Part shown: in pieces, positions 18,818-27,207 of the stretch
How positions within the stretch are numbered: the stretch's first letter is position 1
How the letters are laid out: every line of letters starts with the position of its first letter
Made by a program: the position numbers and the translations under genes
Assembly (NCBI RefSeq): GCF_000346615.1
Contig: NZ_ANNU01000066.1
Span: forward strand, 1 to 37,519
DNA from: Nafulsella turpanensis ZLM-10
GTDB taxonomy: Bacteria > Bacteroidota > Bacteroidia > Cytophagales > Cyclobacteriaceae
Direction: 5' to 3'
DNA length: 37,519 bases
The notes under the pieces: generated by a model
What the model was told of the DNA's origin: nothing
What the model saw: only the letters and a program-made list of their open reading frames with translations
The model's database searches: none

Positions 18818-19954
18818 ATGGCCAGTTTTAATCCTAAAATTGAGCTGATTAAAAGCTCGCTTATTGTTCTTGCTGTAGTGGTAGGTCTTTTCCTGCTTGC
18901 TACCTGGTTATTCGCCAATATTCTTATTTACCTGCTTATTTCGCTGGTATTAGCCACGCTTTTGCGGCCCATGGTAACCAGCCTATCCCGAACCCAGTTT
19001 ATCGGGCTCCGGCTGCCCAGGGGTTTGGCTATTCTGTTTTCCTTTCTTGTTCTCTTCCTGATTCTCATCCTGTTCGTGGTCCAGTTTATTCCGCTGGTTT
19101 CCGACCAGGTAGAGGTACTGGCTACTATCAACTACGAGAAACTTTACGATCAGTTTACCAGGCCCATTACTATCTTCGAAGAATTTATGCTTGAGCATGG
19201 GCTCATGCAGCGGGAGCCTGGATTTATTGTGGAGGGCGTAAGAGGGTACATGAACCATATTTTCCAGAACCTGGAAATACAAAGTATTGTCAATAGCCTG
19301 CTTGCCCTTACGGGTAATATTTTTATAGGCCTGATGGCCGTGCTCTTTATTACTTATTTTCTCCTGCAGGAAAAAGGCCTGGTGCGGAAAAATCTTATTG
19401 CCCTTATTCCCAATCAGTACTTCGAAGTATCTATTGCGGCAGTTTATAAAATAGAGAAACTGCTCTCCAACTATCTGCTGGGCTTATTCTTTCAGATGTT
19501 TGCTATCTTTAGCCTTGCTTCCCTTGGCCTGAGTATAGTAGGAGTAAATTATGCCCTTACGATAGCTGTTTTTGCCGCCGTCGCCAATATTATTCCGTAT
19601 GCCGGTCCGCTGCTGGGAGCCGCCTTTGGTATAGTAGTGGCCGTTTCCACTTCAGCAGATATTCCGAATCTGGATGGCTATCTTTTCCTGATCGTAAAGA
19701 TATTGGCTGTTTTTGGCACTGTACAGCTCATCGACAACCTTTTACTGCAGCCCTTAATTTTCTCAAAAAGCGTAAAGGCCCACCCATTAGAAATTTTTCT
19801 TGTTATATTTGCAGGCGCATCTCTGGGAGCTCAAATGGATAATGTAATCCTGGGGATGGTGCTGGCCGTACCCGCCTATACAGTGGTGAGGGTATCTTTC
19901 CTTGAATTTTACAAAGGATACAGCCAGTACAGAGTATTTAAAACGAAGAGTTAA
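18818..19954 (+). CDS. AI-2E family transporter (PerM/YdiK-like)
   Basis: A 378-residue polytopic membrane protein of the AI-2E family. Hydrophobic helices lie near residues 12-55, 62-90, about 155-180, and in a dense block from 205 to 360. The soluble stretch around residues 95-150 between membrane segments is typical of the family. Despite the name, members differ: some export autoinducer-2, others are Na+/H+ antiporters or have no known substrate. Nothing in the sequence decides between these. The gene ends 9 bp before ychF and is probably co-transcribed with it. Confidence 0.87.
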   Translation: MASFNPKIELIKSSLIVLAVVVGLFLLATWLFANILIYLLISLVLATLLRPMVTSLSRTQFIGLRLPRGLAILFSFLVLFLILILFVVQFIPLVSDQVEVLATINYEKLYDQFTRPITIFEEFMLEHGLMQREPGFIVEGVRGYMNHIFQNLEIQSIVNSLLALTGNIFIGLMAVLFITYFLLQEKGLVRKNLIALIPNQYFEVSIAAVYKIEKLLSNYLLGLFFQMFAIFSLASLGLSIVGVNYALTIAVFAAVANIIPYAGPLLGAAFGIVVAVSTSADIPNLDGYLFLIVKILAVFGTVQLIDNLLLQPLIFSKSVKAHPLEIFLVIFAGASLGAQMDNVILGMVLAVPAYTVVRVSFLEFYKGYSQYRVFKTKS

Positions 19955-19963
19955 ATATAGATT

Positions 19964-21058
19964 ATGGCATTGCAGGTAGGGATAGTAGGATTACCCAACG
20001 TTGGCAAATCAACCCTTTTTAACGCGCTTTCCAATGCAAAGGCAGAGGCGGCCAACTTTCCTTTTTGTACCATTGAGCCAAACGTAGGCGTAATTTCTGT
20101 GCCGGACGAACGCCTCGATGTACTCAAAGAACTGGTTAAGCCGGAGCGGGTGATACCCACTGTAATAGAGTTTGTGGATATTGCCGGCCTGGTAAAAGGA
20201 GCCAGCAAAGGAGAGGGTCTGGGAAATAAATTCCTGGCCAATATTCGTGAGGTAGATGCCATCGTGCATGTGGTTCGCTGTTTTCAGGACGAGAACATCG
20301 TTCACGTGGAGGGAAAGGTAAATCCTGTTTTTGATAAAGAGGTAATTGATACTGAGCTGCAGCTCAAAGATCTGGAGTCGGTAGAGAAGAAGATTCAGAA
20401 GGTGCAGAAGGTTGCTAAAATTGGCGATGCCCAGGCGAAAAAAGATTTGGCTTCGTTAGAAAAGTACAAAAAAGGACTTGAAAGCGGGCTGAATGCAAGA
20501 GCGATAGAAGTAACGGATGAGGAAAAAGCCGTTATTGCCGATCTGCAGCTCCTCACGGTGAAGCCTGTAATTTATGTGGCCAATGTCGATGAAGAGTCGC
20601 TCCACGAGGATAATGAATTTGTAAAGAAGCTTAAAGATTCTGTAGCTGCCGAAAATGCACAGGTAATCCGGGTGTGTGCGGCACTGGAATCGCAGATTGC
20701 GGAGCTGGACCTGGAGGAGCGCCAGATGTTCCTTGAAGAGTATGGCCTTAAAGAGCCGGGCCTTCACAAACTCATCCGTGGCTCCTATCAGTTGCTCGAC
20801 CTGATTACCTATTTTACGGCGGGGAAGCAGGAAGTACGGGCCTGGACCATCCGCAGAGGCTGGAAGGCTCCCCAGGCGGCAGGAGTAATCCATACCGATT
20901 TTGAGCGTGGCTTTATAAAGGCAGAAGTAATTAAGCTGGCCGATTACCAGCAATATAAAACCGAAGTGGCCTGTAAAGAGGCTGGAAAAGTTTCAATTGA
21001 AGGGAAAGAGTACGTAGTTTCAGATGGAGATGTCATGCATTTTAGATTTAATGTTTAG
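19964..21058 (+). CDS. ychF: Redox-regulated ATPase YchF (OLA1 family)
   Basis: A 364-residue Obg-related P-loop protein that hydrolyses ATP and associates with ribosomes. It is nearly universal, and the length is normal. G1 is GLPNVGKS at residues 9-16 and G3 is DIAG at 72-75. The base-recognition motif is NVDE (in [10 protein letters not shown]) rather than the GTPase NKxD, as expected for the ATP-preferring YchF group. A helical insertion with [18 protein letters not shown] follows the G domain. The C-terminal TGS domain covers about residues 280-363 ([20 protein letters not shown]). It sits 9 bp downstream of the AI-2E permease gene. Confidence 0.97.
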   Translation: MALQVGIVGLPNVGKSTLFNALSNAKAEAANFPFCTIEPNVGVISVPDERLDVLKELVKPERVIPTVIEFVDIAGLVKGASKGEGLGNKFLANIREVDAIVHVVRCFQDENIVHVEGKVNPVFDKEVIDTELQLKDLESVEKKIQKVQKVAKIGDAQAKKDLASLEKYKKGLESGLNARAIEVTDEEKAVIADLQLLTVKPVIYVANVDEESLHEDNEFVKKLKDSVAAENAQVIRVCAALESQIAELDLEERQMFLEEYGLKEPGLHKLIRGSYQLLDLITYFTAGKQEVRAWTIRRGWKAPQAAGVIHTDFERGFIKAEVIKLADYQQYKTEVACKEAGKVSIEGKEYVVSDGDVMHFRFNV

Positions 21059-21214
21059 GCATTCATTGAATTATCTGTTAGATTTGTCATATTGGTATAC
21101 TAAAACAATCGGGTAATCCCTAAGTTATCAATAGAGATTTAGAATAGAGTGTATTTTTTAGGGCAGCATTTAAATTGCTGTACGAACTAGTTCGAGAATT
21201 AAATTTTTGTAAGA
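21059..21214. other. Leader region of cas6-like gene with palindromes
   Basis: A 156-bp spacer between ychF and the Cas6-like gene. It contains a perfect 12-bp palindrome CGAACTAGTTCG at 21183-21194, about 20 bp before the start codon. An imperfect inverted repeat CAGCA-TTTAAAT-TGCTG lies just upstream (about 21164-21180). No terminator follows ychF here, and no exact TAnnTTTG box was found. Confidence 0.5.
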
Positions 21215-22078
21215 TTGAGGGTACGTATAATATTTTTACTGAAGAACAAGGGTGGCTATGTTCCTTTTCACCATCAGTACCTGCTGGCCCAGTTAATTAA
21301 AGGGCTTATCATTCAGGGCGGTGAAAAGAAGTATAGAGACTATACCTTTTATAACTTTTCCGGCTTAAAGGGGCAGACCAAGATTAGCCGAAACGGGCTT
21401 CACTATTACTCAAGCCGGATTACACTTGTGCTTTCCAGCCAGGACCAGGGTTTTATCGACTACCTGATCAGGATGCTCTTTACCTATGAACAGATTGAGG
21501 TTGGGAACCTGCTTTTAATTCCGGAAACGGTTGAAAAGGAGGAAATGCCTGAAGTAGGAGAGAGTACCAAGTTTATTTGTATTTCTCCGCTTGTACTTAG
21601 CGCGCCCAGCTTTAACGATGCTTCAGGCAAGGCTTTTATCAGCCCGACTTCCGATCAGTTTTCCGATATGCTCTATGAGTCTACCATTAGCCGGATGGAG
21701 CAGTCTGGAGATTATACCACAGAACAGCTTACTTCTTTTTACAAGTTTCAGCTGGTTCCGGACCGCAATTACCTGAACAAAATTAAAGAAGGGCAGAAAA
21801 AGTTTGCCCGTATTTATCCTCTCTTTGATCAGGATGTAAAGTATGAAGTAAGAGGTTATACCCTTCCTTTTACCCTTTATGCCGCACCGGAGGTACAACA
21901 GTTTGTATTTGCCTGTGGCCTTGGTTCCTGCACACATAAAGGTTTTGGTATGCTCGATATTGCTAATAGCGACCCCAGCAAGAGGGCCGTTAAGTATGAA
22001 GTGGAAGGAGTTAAAATGCGCGAATTTCAGCATCAGGCTCCCCAGCCAAGACAACGTCAAACTCAGGATAACGAATAG
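21215..22078 (+). CDS. Orphan Cas6-like CRISPR RNA endoribonuclease homologue
   Basis: A 287-residue protein with the Cas6 architecture. The N-terminal RAMP fold has MRVRIIFLL and VPFHHQYLLAQLI, close to VPYNHQYYLQGLI of Pyrococcus furiosus Cas6. YNFSGL matches the family's F-x-FS-x-L segment. The glycine-rich loop GLGSCTHKGFGML is at residues 235-247. Cas6 cuts CRISPR repeats in pre-crRNA. In an ungapped alignment from memory, catalytic Tyr31 and His46 of the Pyrococcus enzyme fall on Lys29 and Lys38 here, so activity is doubtful. The start is TTG: an in-frame stop at 21200 leaves no better codon. No other cas gene or array is in the window. A terminator follows. Confidence 0.82.
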   Translation: MRVRIIFLLKNKGGYVPFHHQYLLAQLIKGLIIQGGEKKYRDYTFYNFSGLKGQTKISRNGLHYYSSRITLVLSSQDQGFIDYLIRMLFTYEQIEVGNLLLIPETVEKEEMPEVGESTKFICISPLVLSAPSFNDASGKAFISPTSDQFSDMLYESTISRMEQSGDYTTEQLTSFYKFQLVPDRNYLNKIKEGQKKFARIYPLFDQDVKYEVRGYTLPFTLYAAPEVQQFVFACGLGSCTHKGFGMLDIANSDPSKRAVKYEVEGVKMREFQHQAPQPRQRQTQDNE

Positions 22079-22104
22079 CTCGCTTGAAAAAAGTATAAAT
22101 AAGG

Positions 22105-22135
22105 AAGAGGTGCCTGTAGGGGCACCTCTTTTTTT
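22105..22135 (+). terminator. Intrinsic terminator after cas6-like gene
   Basis: A 10-bp perfect stem (22105-22114 AAGAGGTGCC with 22121-22130 GGCACCTCTT, 6-nt loop) is followed by a run of T to 22135. It may also help end the convergent Plug gene. Confidence 0.9.
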
Positions 22136-22204
22136 GCCTGTGTGTTTTCCGGGGCTTTAGATTTGTGTAGCTGAGGGGGAGATAAAGCTTTGTTCCTCCC
22201 TTCC

Positions 22205-23521
22205 TTAACGCTCCCTGCTGGTAAATTCGGCGTAGCCTACAATGGTATCATAAATTTCTCCCGGCGGCCGGTAGTAAACGATAATCTCATACAGATTTTC
22301 CGTTTCGGCAAAGCTTCCTTCAAGAGCATATTTCTGCTCATCATTACCCAGTAAAAACATATAATTATACCAGCCCTGCTTCAGGAGCAGGTCGGCGAGG
22401 TAGCCGCCTGCTTCGGCATCGTAGCGCATCCGGTAGGGGGGAGCTTCATTATAATTGGTAAGTCCACCTGCCACATATACCGGGCTGGAGAGTGGTGCCT
22501 CTGCCTCCAGGAAAAAATGGACATTTACATACTCTGAGCTAACAGGAGGTTCCGGATACTCAAGGTTAGTGAGGTGGAACCAGCCATTCAGGTCTCTAAT
22601 CTGGCTGTAGGCTTCTCCTGCACGGCTTTCGTTCGGTACCAGGTAAGCATGAATACCGGTGGAGTCCCTCAGCACTTCTCCTACATTCTGGCCCCTGGCC
22701 CGCACAGTTCGTAAATCGAAAAAGCGGTATTCATTTCCTCCCTTAAACTGGTTCGACTGGTCAAAAAGATGGTATTCTATCTCTCCAAAACCAGGCTCAA
22801 TGCTGCTGGGCGTAAAGCCGAATTTGGCATTTTCCCAGTGGCGGTTCTGCCGGATTACCACTTTAAACTGGTTGGAAGGGTCATTAACGTTGGCAAGATT
22901 GCTGTAGTTCAGGCTAAAATCGATTTGCTGGTTCTCCCTTCTGGCCACTGAGCCGGAAGGAAGGACAGTGGCGTATTCAATACCTACCTGATTGGTATAA
23001 ACCATAAACCGCCTGGTCAGCACTACTTCTTCAGGGTTATTATTTCGATACACAGCCAACACATAATTGCCGGGTATTTTTACTTTGGGTACCAGAAACT
23101 GGTAATGTACGTACGGAATAAAAGTGTTTTGGGAGAATTCGTATTCCGTAACAGGAAACTCATTAAAGGAAAAAAGGTACTGCAGGGAAGTTAGGCGGGA
23201 AGGTTCCCAGCTCCAGTTGCAGTGAATGATGCGCACCTGGTACTGCTCTGTATCTGGCTGCAGGTCGTCGAAGGTGAGCAGCAGGCGTGGTTCCTGGTCT
23301 AAAGAAATAACGGCAGGTGCCAGGGAGGCCGCCTCCTGTCGGGTGTAGGGGTAAATTTGGGCAGAGTGAATGGTTGGTATGTAAGTTTTATCCTTCATTA
23401 ACACAGGGCCTGTTGTAGCCGCTGAGCTGCTGCCCTGCTGTTCGAGGGGAACACACGCACCTACTAGAAAAAAGAGCAACAGGTGGGCTAAAAGAGTGAA
23501 ATTTCGAATGTTTCGGTACAT
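22205..23521 (-). CDS. Type IX secretion system Plug lipoprotein (DUF5103)
   Basis: A 438-residue predicted lipoprotein with a lipobox at LVGAC (Cys23). The body matches DUF5103, now known as the T9SS Plug protein: PRLLLTFDDLQPDTEQYQVRIIHCNWSWEPS near residues 75-110, IDFSLNYSNLANVNDPSNQFKVVIRQN, and the C-terminal GWYNYMFLLG with YEIIVYYRPPG. In Flavobacterium johnsoniae the Plug closes the periplasmic face of the SprA translocon when no PorV-bound cargo is engaged. It follows the ABC-F gene on the same strand with a hairpin between them, so separate transcription is likely. Its presence fits the giant T9SS cargo protein in the same window. Confidence 0.9.
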   Translation of the reverse strand: MYRNIRNFTLLAHLLLFFLVGACVPLEQQGSSSAATTGPVLMKDKTYIPTIHSAQIYPYTRQEAASLAPAVISLDQEPRLLLTFDDLQPDTEQYQVRIIHCNWSWEPSRLTSLQYLFSFNEFPVTEYEFSQNTFIPYVHYQFLVPKVKIPGNYVLAVYRNNNPEEVVLTRRFMVYTNQVGIEYATVLPSGSVARRENQQIDFSLNYSNLANVNDPSNQFKVVIRQNRHWENAKFGFTPSSIEPGFGEIEYHLFDQSNQFKGGNEYRFFDLRTVRARGQNVGEVLRDSTGIHAYLVPNESRAGEAYSQIRDLNGWFHLTNLEYPEPPVSSEYVNVHFFLEAEAPLSSPVYVAGGLTNYNEAPPYRMRYDAEAGGYLADLLLKQGWYNYMFLLGNDEQKYALEGSFAETENLYEIIVYYRPPGEIYDTIVGYAEFTSRER

Positions 23522-23525
23522 AGAT

Positions 23526-23560
23526 AATAAAATAATGCCGTTCCCTTTCGGAAACGGCAG
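23526..23560 (-). terminator. Hairpin between ABC-F and Plug genes
   Basis: Arms TGCCGTT (23536-23542) and AACGGCA (23553-23559) pair perfectly around a C-rich/G-rich centre that can extend the stem. On the minus strand the hairpin is followed by ATTATTTTATT, a weak U-rich tract. It likely ends the ABC-F transcript just before the Plug start codon. Confidence 0.6.
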
Positions 23561-23571
23561 TCATCAAAAAA

Positions 23572-25497
23572 TTATTCTTCGTTGAGTTCTTTTTCTTTCT
23601 CTTCTATTTCGACAGCTAATTCATCCCACTTTTGCTGCCACTCTTCCAGCTGTTTCTTTTGCTGCTCGTAGCGCTGTGTAGCCTCAGCTAAATTATCTGG
23701 CTGCCCGTATACTTCCGGCTTTGCCATTTCAGCTTCGGTTGCTTTTGTCTTTTTTTCGAACTCAGTCACACGGGCTTCGGCTTCCTCCAGCTTTTTATGC
23801 AGCTGCTTTACTTCTTTTTGTAGCAGTTCGGTTTCGCTGGGGGTTCTTTGCTTCTTCTCTTTTACAGCTTTTGCCTTTTTAGGCGATTCTTCCTCCTGCT
23901 GCTCCTGCTGGGAGCGCCACCATACATATTCGTCGTAAGTACCCGGGTATTCCTTTATTTCCTGGTCTTCGATATACCATATTTTATTGGCTGTGCGCGA
24001 AATAAAGTGGCGGTTGTGCGATACCACCACAAAGCTGCCTTCGTACTGCTGTAGCGCCTGTATCAGGATGTTGACGGACTGTATGTCGAGGTGGTTCGTT
24101 GGTTCGTCCAGCATCAGGAAGTTCGCCTCGGCCAGGAGGGTTTTGGCCAGCGCTACCCGCGATTTTTCTCCACCCGAAAGGACTTTTATTTTCTTGAATA
24201 CCTCTTCGTCGGTAAACAGAAAGCAGCCAAGAATATTCCTTAACTCGGTTTCGCTCTTTTCGCTGCCGGCTTGTTTTAACTCTTCAAGTATTTCATTATT
24301 AACACCAAGGCTTTCGAGCTGGTGCTGGGCGTAAAAGGCAGTGTTTACATTATACCCTTCTATTCTTTCCCCTTCAATGGGTTCGCTACCCGAAATAATC
24401 CGCAGCAGGGTAGACTTTCCTTTTCCATTGGCACCAATCAGGGCTATTTTATCGCCTCTCTCAATTTGTGCATTGGTATTCTTCAGTATTTGCAGGTCAC
24501 CGTAAGATTTTGATACATTCTTCAGCGTCATGATAAAACGACCGCTCTGCTGATTCATGGTAAACTTAAAGTTTACCCGGCGGTTTTCTTCTATCACATC
24601 ATCGATCATATCCATCCGTTCCAGCGATTTTACCCGCGACTGCACCTGCCGTGCTTTGGTAGCTTTGGAGCGGAAGCGTTCGATAAAGCGCTCGGTCTGT
24701 TTTATTTTTTGCTGCTGGTTTTCATAGGCATTGCGCTGTATCTCGTTGCGCTGCTCTTTTTCTTCCAGGTAAAAGCTATAATTACCGGCATACTGAATGA
24801 GGTCGCGCTGGGCCACTTCCACAATGCTGGTAACCATATTGTCGAGAAATTCCTGGTCGTGCGAAACCACAATTACGGCTCCTTCATAGGTGCGGAGGTA
24901 ATTTTCCAGCCACTGGATAGATGGAAGGTCAAGGTGGTTGGTAGGCTCATCGAGCATGAGCAGGTTGGGCTTTTCGAGTAGCAGTTTAGCCAGCATTACC
25001 CTCATGCGCCAGCCACCGGAAAATTCACGCAGGGGGCGTTTAAGGTCGGCAGTCTGGAAGCCAATGCCTTCCAGTACCGACTCGGCCTGCGCCTGCATGC
25101 TGTAGCCGTCGAGGGCTTCAAACTTTTCCTGCAGGCGGGTTAGTTTATCTACCAGCTTATCTTCATAAGCCACTTCCATCTGGTGGAGTACCTTGTCTAT
25201 ATCTTTCTGAATTTGTACCGCTTCGGCAAAAGCCTGCATGGCTACAGACAGGATGCTGTCATCTGACTGGTAGGAGAGCAGATCCTGGTTGAGGAAGCCA
25301 ATAGTCGTATCGGAGCTCTTGCTGATTTCTCCTTCATCGGGCTGAAATTCCCCGTTGATTAACCGCAGGAGGGTGGATTTTCCTGTTCCGTTCAGGCCGA
25401 TAAGCCCAATCCGGTCCTTCGGCTTAATATGCAGGTTTGCTTCGTAATAGAGGGGGCGATCGCCTAAAAAGTAAGATAAATTATTAATGGATACCAT
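23572..25497 (-). CDS. ABC-F family ATPase
   Basis: A 641-residue soluble protein with two ATP-binding cassettes and no membrane segments, so a translation factor-type ABC-F rather than a transporter. Walker A motifs are GLNGTGKS (34-41) and GANGKGKS (about 354-361). Signatures are FSGGWRMR and LSGGEKSR. Walker B/D-loop is LLMLDEPTNHLD (about 179) and FLMLDEPTNHLD (about 458). The helical P-site tRNA-interaction linker (AYENQQQKIKQTERFIERF) joins the cassettes. A charged C-terminal coiled coil covers about 545-641, as in YheS/Uup-like members. Ribosome rescue, assembly or antibiotic protection cannot be told apart from sequence. A TAAATTTG box at 25509-25502 is so close to the ATG that a transcript from it would be essentially leaderless. 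Confidence 0.94.
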   Translation of the reverse strand: MVSINNLSYFLGDRPLYYEANLHIKPKDRIGLIGLNGTGKSTLLRLINGEFQPDEGEISKSSDTTIGFLNQDLLSYQSDDSILSVAMQAFAEAVQIQKDIDKVLHQMEVAYEDKLVDKLTRLQEKFEALDGYSMQAQAESVLEGIGFQTADLKRPLREFSGGWRMRVMLAKLLLEKPNLLMLDEPTNHLDLPSIQWLENYLRTYEGAVIVVSHDQEFLDNMVTSIVEVAQRDLIQYAGNYSFYLEEKEQRNEIQRNAYENQQQKIKQTERFIERFRSKATKARQVQSRVKSLERMDMIDDVIEENRRVNFKFTMNQQSGRFIMTLKNVSKSYGDLQILKNTNAQIERGDKIALIGANGKGKSTLLRIISGSEPIEGERIEGYNVNTAFYAQHQLESLGVNNEILEELKQAGSEKSETELRNILGCFLFTDEEVFKKIKVLSGGEKSRVALAKTLLAEANFLMLDEPTNHLDIQSVNILIQALQQYEGSFVVVSHNRHFISRTANKIWYIEDQEIKEYPGTYDEYVWWRSQQEQQEEESPKKAKAVKEKKQRTPSETELLQKEVKQLHKKLEEAEARVTEFEKKTKATEAEMAKPEVYGQPDNLAEATQRYEQQKKQLEEWQQKWDELAVEIEEKEKELNEE

Positions 25498-25531
25498 AGT
25501 GCAAATTTACATCTCCTCCTGCTTTATTCCT

Positions 25532-25539
25532 TATTTTTG
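25532..25539 (+). promoter_or_regulatory. Candidate -7 box for sugar-dehydrogenase-like gene
   Basis: TATTTTTG is a full match to TAnnTTTG, about 120 bp before the preferred start codon at 25663. It overlaps the longer reading frame that begins with TTG at 25537, which argues for the downstream ATG. No clear -33 element was found at 19 bp. Confidence 0.5.
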
Positions 25540-25662
25540 CTGAATTATGTGCGATTAGCCGGCAGGGTAGCTATAAAGCTGCTTTTTAACAGGTGGATGA
25601 ATTTAAATTATAACCATACAGCCCTGCCGAAGTTCTTTTTTAAATTAACTGAAGAAACTAGT

Positions 25663-26865
25663 ATGAAAAAAATTGCTGGTACTGCCCTTGTACTGGGTGG
25701 TTTGCTTGCCGTAACAGCCTGTGGTAGCAATGGCGCCGAACAGGAGGCCGAAATTACAGAGGTGGAAGAAGTAATTGCCCCTCGCGATTTAACAGTAACA
25801 AATACCTACAATCCGGATAATCTACCGCTTGACAAGATTAACCTCCCGGAAGGATTTAATATTTCTGTTTTTGCCGCTGGTATTGAAGATGCCCGTTCCC
25901 TGGCGCTGGGAGAGGAGGGCACTGTCTTCGTTGGCAACCGCTCTGCCGATAAGGTATATGCCGTGGTAGATGAAAATAAGGATGGGGTAGCCGACGAGCA
26001 GTATGTAATTGCTTCAGGCCTTAATATGCCAAACGGAGTTGCCTTTCGCGATGGCGATTTGTACGTAGCGGAGGTAAACCGGATATTACGTTTTCCTGAT
26101 ATTGAAGCTAATCTTGCCAACCCGCCAAAGCCTGAGGTGGTTTTTGATGATTATCCAACAGACAGGCACCATGGCTGGAAGTACATCAACTTTGGGCCTG
26201 ATGGCAAGCTCTATGTGCCGGTAGGTGCCCCCTGTAATATCTGTGATTCCGAAGAGGATATTTATGCCACTATTACCCGCATGAATCCCGATGGCTCTAA
26301 TATGGAGATTTTTGCTGAAGGAGTTCGTAATTCAGTAGGCTTTGACTGGCATCCCGAAACCGATGTGCTGTGGTTTACCGAAAATGGGCGCGATATGCTG
26401 GGGAATAACCTGCCACCCGATGAGCTTAACCGGGCACCTGAAAAAGGAATGCATTTCGGCTATCCTTACTGCCATGCAGGTGAAATTCCTGATCCGGAAT
26501 TTGGGAAAGGCCAACCCTGTGAAGAATTTGTGGCCCCGGCCCAAAACCTGGGTCCGCATGTAGCGCCGCTGGGCATGAAGTTTTATACCGGTAATATGTT
26601 CCCTCCTGCATATAAGAACCAGATTCTGATTCCGGAGCATGGAAGCTGGAACCGTGATGAGAAAATCGGCTATCGCATTCAAAAGGTAAATGTAGATGAG
26701 AATGGAAACGCTGTTAGCTACGAAACCTTTGCCGATGGATGGCTGAATGAAGAAGAGCAGGAAGCCTGGGGCCGCCCTGTCGCTTTGCTACAATTACCCG
26801 ATGGTTCTTTGCTGGTGTCGGATGACCATGCCGGCGTAATTTACCGGATTACCTATGAAGGGTAG
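25663..26865 (+). CDS. PQQ-dependent sugar dehydrogenase-like lipoprotein
   Basis: A 400-residue predicted lipoprotein with a six-bladed beta-propeller of the soluble glucose/sorbosone dehydrogenase group, which oxidises sugars with PQQ. The ATG at 25663 (MKKIAGTALVLGGLLAVTAC) gives a clean lipobox; an upstream TTG start would bury this signal peptide and lies in the promoter. Propeller hallmarks include LPEGFNISVFAAG, NGVAFRDGDLYVAE, HHGWKYINFGPDGKLYVPVGAPCNIC, AEGVRNSVGFDWHPETDVLWFTENGRD and GRPVALLQLPDGSLLVSDD. The pattern fits the L-sorbosone dehydrogenase-like branch, whose PQQ dependence is often unproven. It is monocistronic, and a 7-bp-period array begins right after the stop. Confidence 0.9.
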   Translation: MKKIAGTALVLGGLLAVTACGSNGAEQEAEITEVEEVIAPRDLTVTNTYNPDNLPLDKINLPEGFNISVFAAGIEDARSLALGEEGTVFVGNRSADKVYAVVDENKDGVADEQYVIASGLNMPNGVAFRDGDLYVAEVNRILRFPDIEANLANPPKPEVVFDDYPTDRHHGWKYINFGPDGKLYVPVGAPCNICDSEEDIYATITRMNPDGSNMEIFAEGVRNSVGFDWHPETDVLWFTENGRDMLGNNLPPDELNRAPEKGMHFGYPYCHAGEIPDPEFGKGQPCEEFVAPAQNLGPHVAPLGMKFYTGNMFPPAYKNQILIPEHGSWNRDEKIGYRIQKVNVDENGNAVSYETFADGWLNEEEQEAWGRPVALLQLPDGSLLVSDDHAGVIYRITYEG

Positions 26866-26921
26866 GTATTAGTTGTTGGTTGAGGGTCGTTAGTTGTTCG
26901 ATTTTTGGTGACTGGTGCCTG
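26866..26921. repeat. Degenerate 7-bp-period array after sugar-dehydrogenase stop
   Basis: Starting at the first base after the stop codon, eight heptamers end in G in a single phase, for example TTGTTGG and TTGAGGG, TCGTTAG and TTGTTCG, then GTGACTG and GTGCCTG. There is no intrinsic terminator between the stop and this array. Confidence 0.55.
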
Positions 26922-26980
26922 GAAGCGGCTGGCTAACGAGCTGTTTCTATGTGATCTTAAGCTTTCTCCCATGGTTTTGT

Positions 26981-27072
26981 CATGGCGAGCGAAGCGCGGC
27001 CATCTTCCGAAGATTAGTACTTCTTTCAGGCTAATTAGCTTATCAATAGATTACTTCGCTGCGCTCGCAATG
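26981..27072. repeat. REP-like imperfect inverted repeat
   Basis: Two 25-bp arms, 26981-27005 (contains GCGAGCGAAGCGCGG) and 27048-27072 (contains TTCGCTGCGCTCGCAATG), are complementary at 19 of 25 positions across a 42-bp centre. The arms resemble dispersed GCGAGCGAAGCG-type palindromic repeats found in Bacteroidota intergenic regions. No second copy is in this window. Confidence 0.6.
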
Positions 27073-27143
27073 GCAGCCATTTATTAGCTTTTGCCGGGAG
27101 AGTGAAATTTATTCAAGAAGTCAGGCTTTTTTTCCAGCTTTAC

Positions 27144-27187
27144 AAAAAGGAACAGCCTCCACAATTCTGCAGAGGCTGTTCCTTTTT
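27144..27187 (-). terminator. Strong bidirectional-looking terminator
   Basis: A 16-bp perfect stem (27144-27159 starting AAAAAGGAACAGCC, with 27172-27187 ending TGTTCCTTTTT, 12-nt loop) carries its own A/T tracts. It lies 21 bp beyond the reconstructed stop of the minus-strand DUF962 gene. Confidence 0.9.
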
Positions 27188-27207
27188 GATTACTTAATAT
27201 CTTAATT

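Noticed and set aside
18818-19954. Autoinducer-2 exporter and a quorum-sensing locus
   Set aside because: The family name does not prove the substrate, and there is no luxS or signalling gene in the window.
23572-25497. ABC transporter ATPase
   Set aside because: Two cassettes are fused in one chain with the ABC-F linker, and no permease gene is nearby, so it is a translation-type ABC-F.
25502-25509. TAAATTTG as the ABC-F promoter
   Set aside because: It fits the -7 consensus, but the start site would fall on the ATG. I mention it in the gene entry and do not list it as a feature because a leaderless transcript is not supported otherwise.
25537-25662. Upstream TTG start for the sugar dehydrogenase-like protein
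   Set aside because: It overlaps the promoter box and would put 42 residues before a textbook lipoprotein signal peptide.
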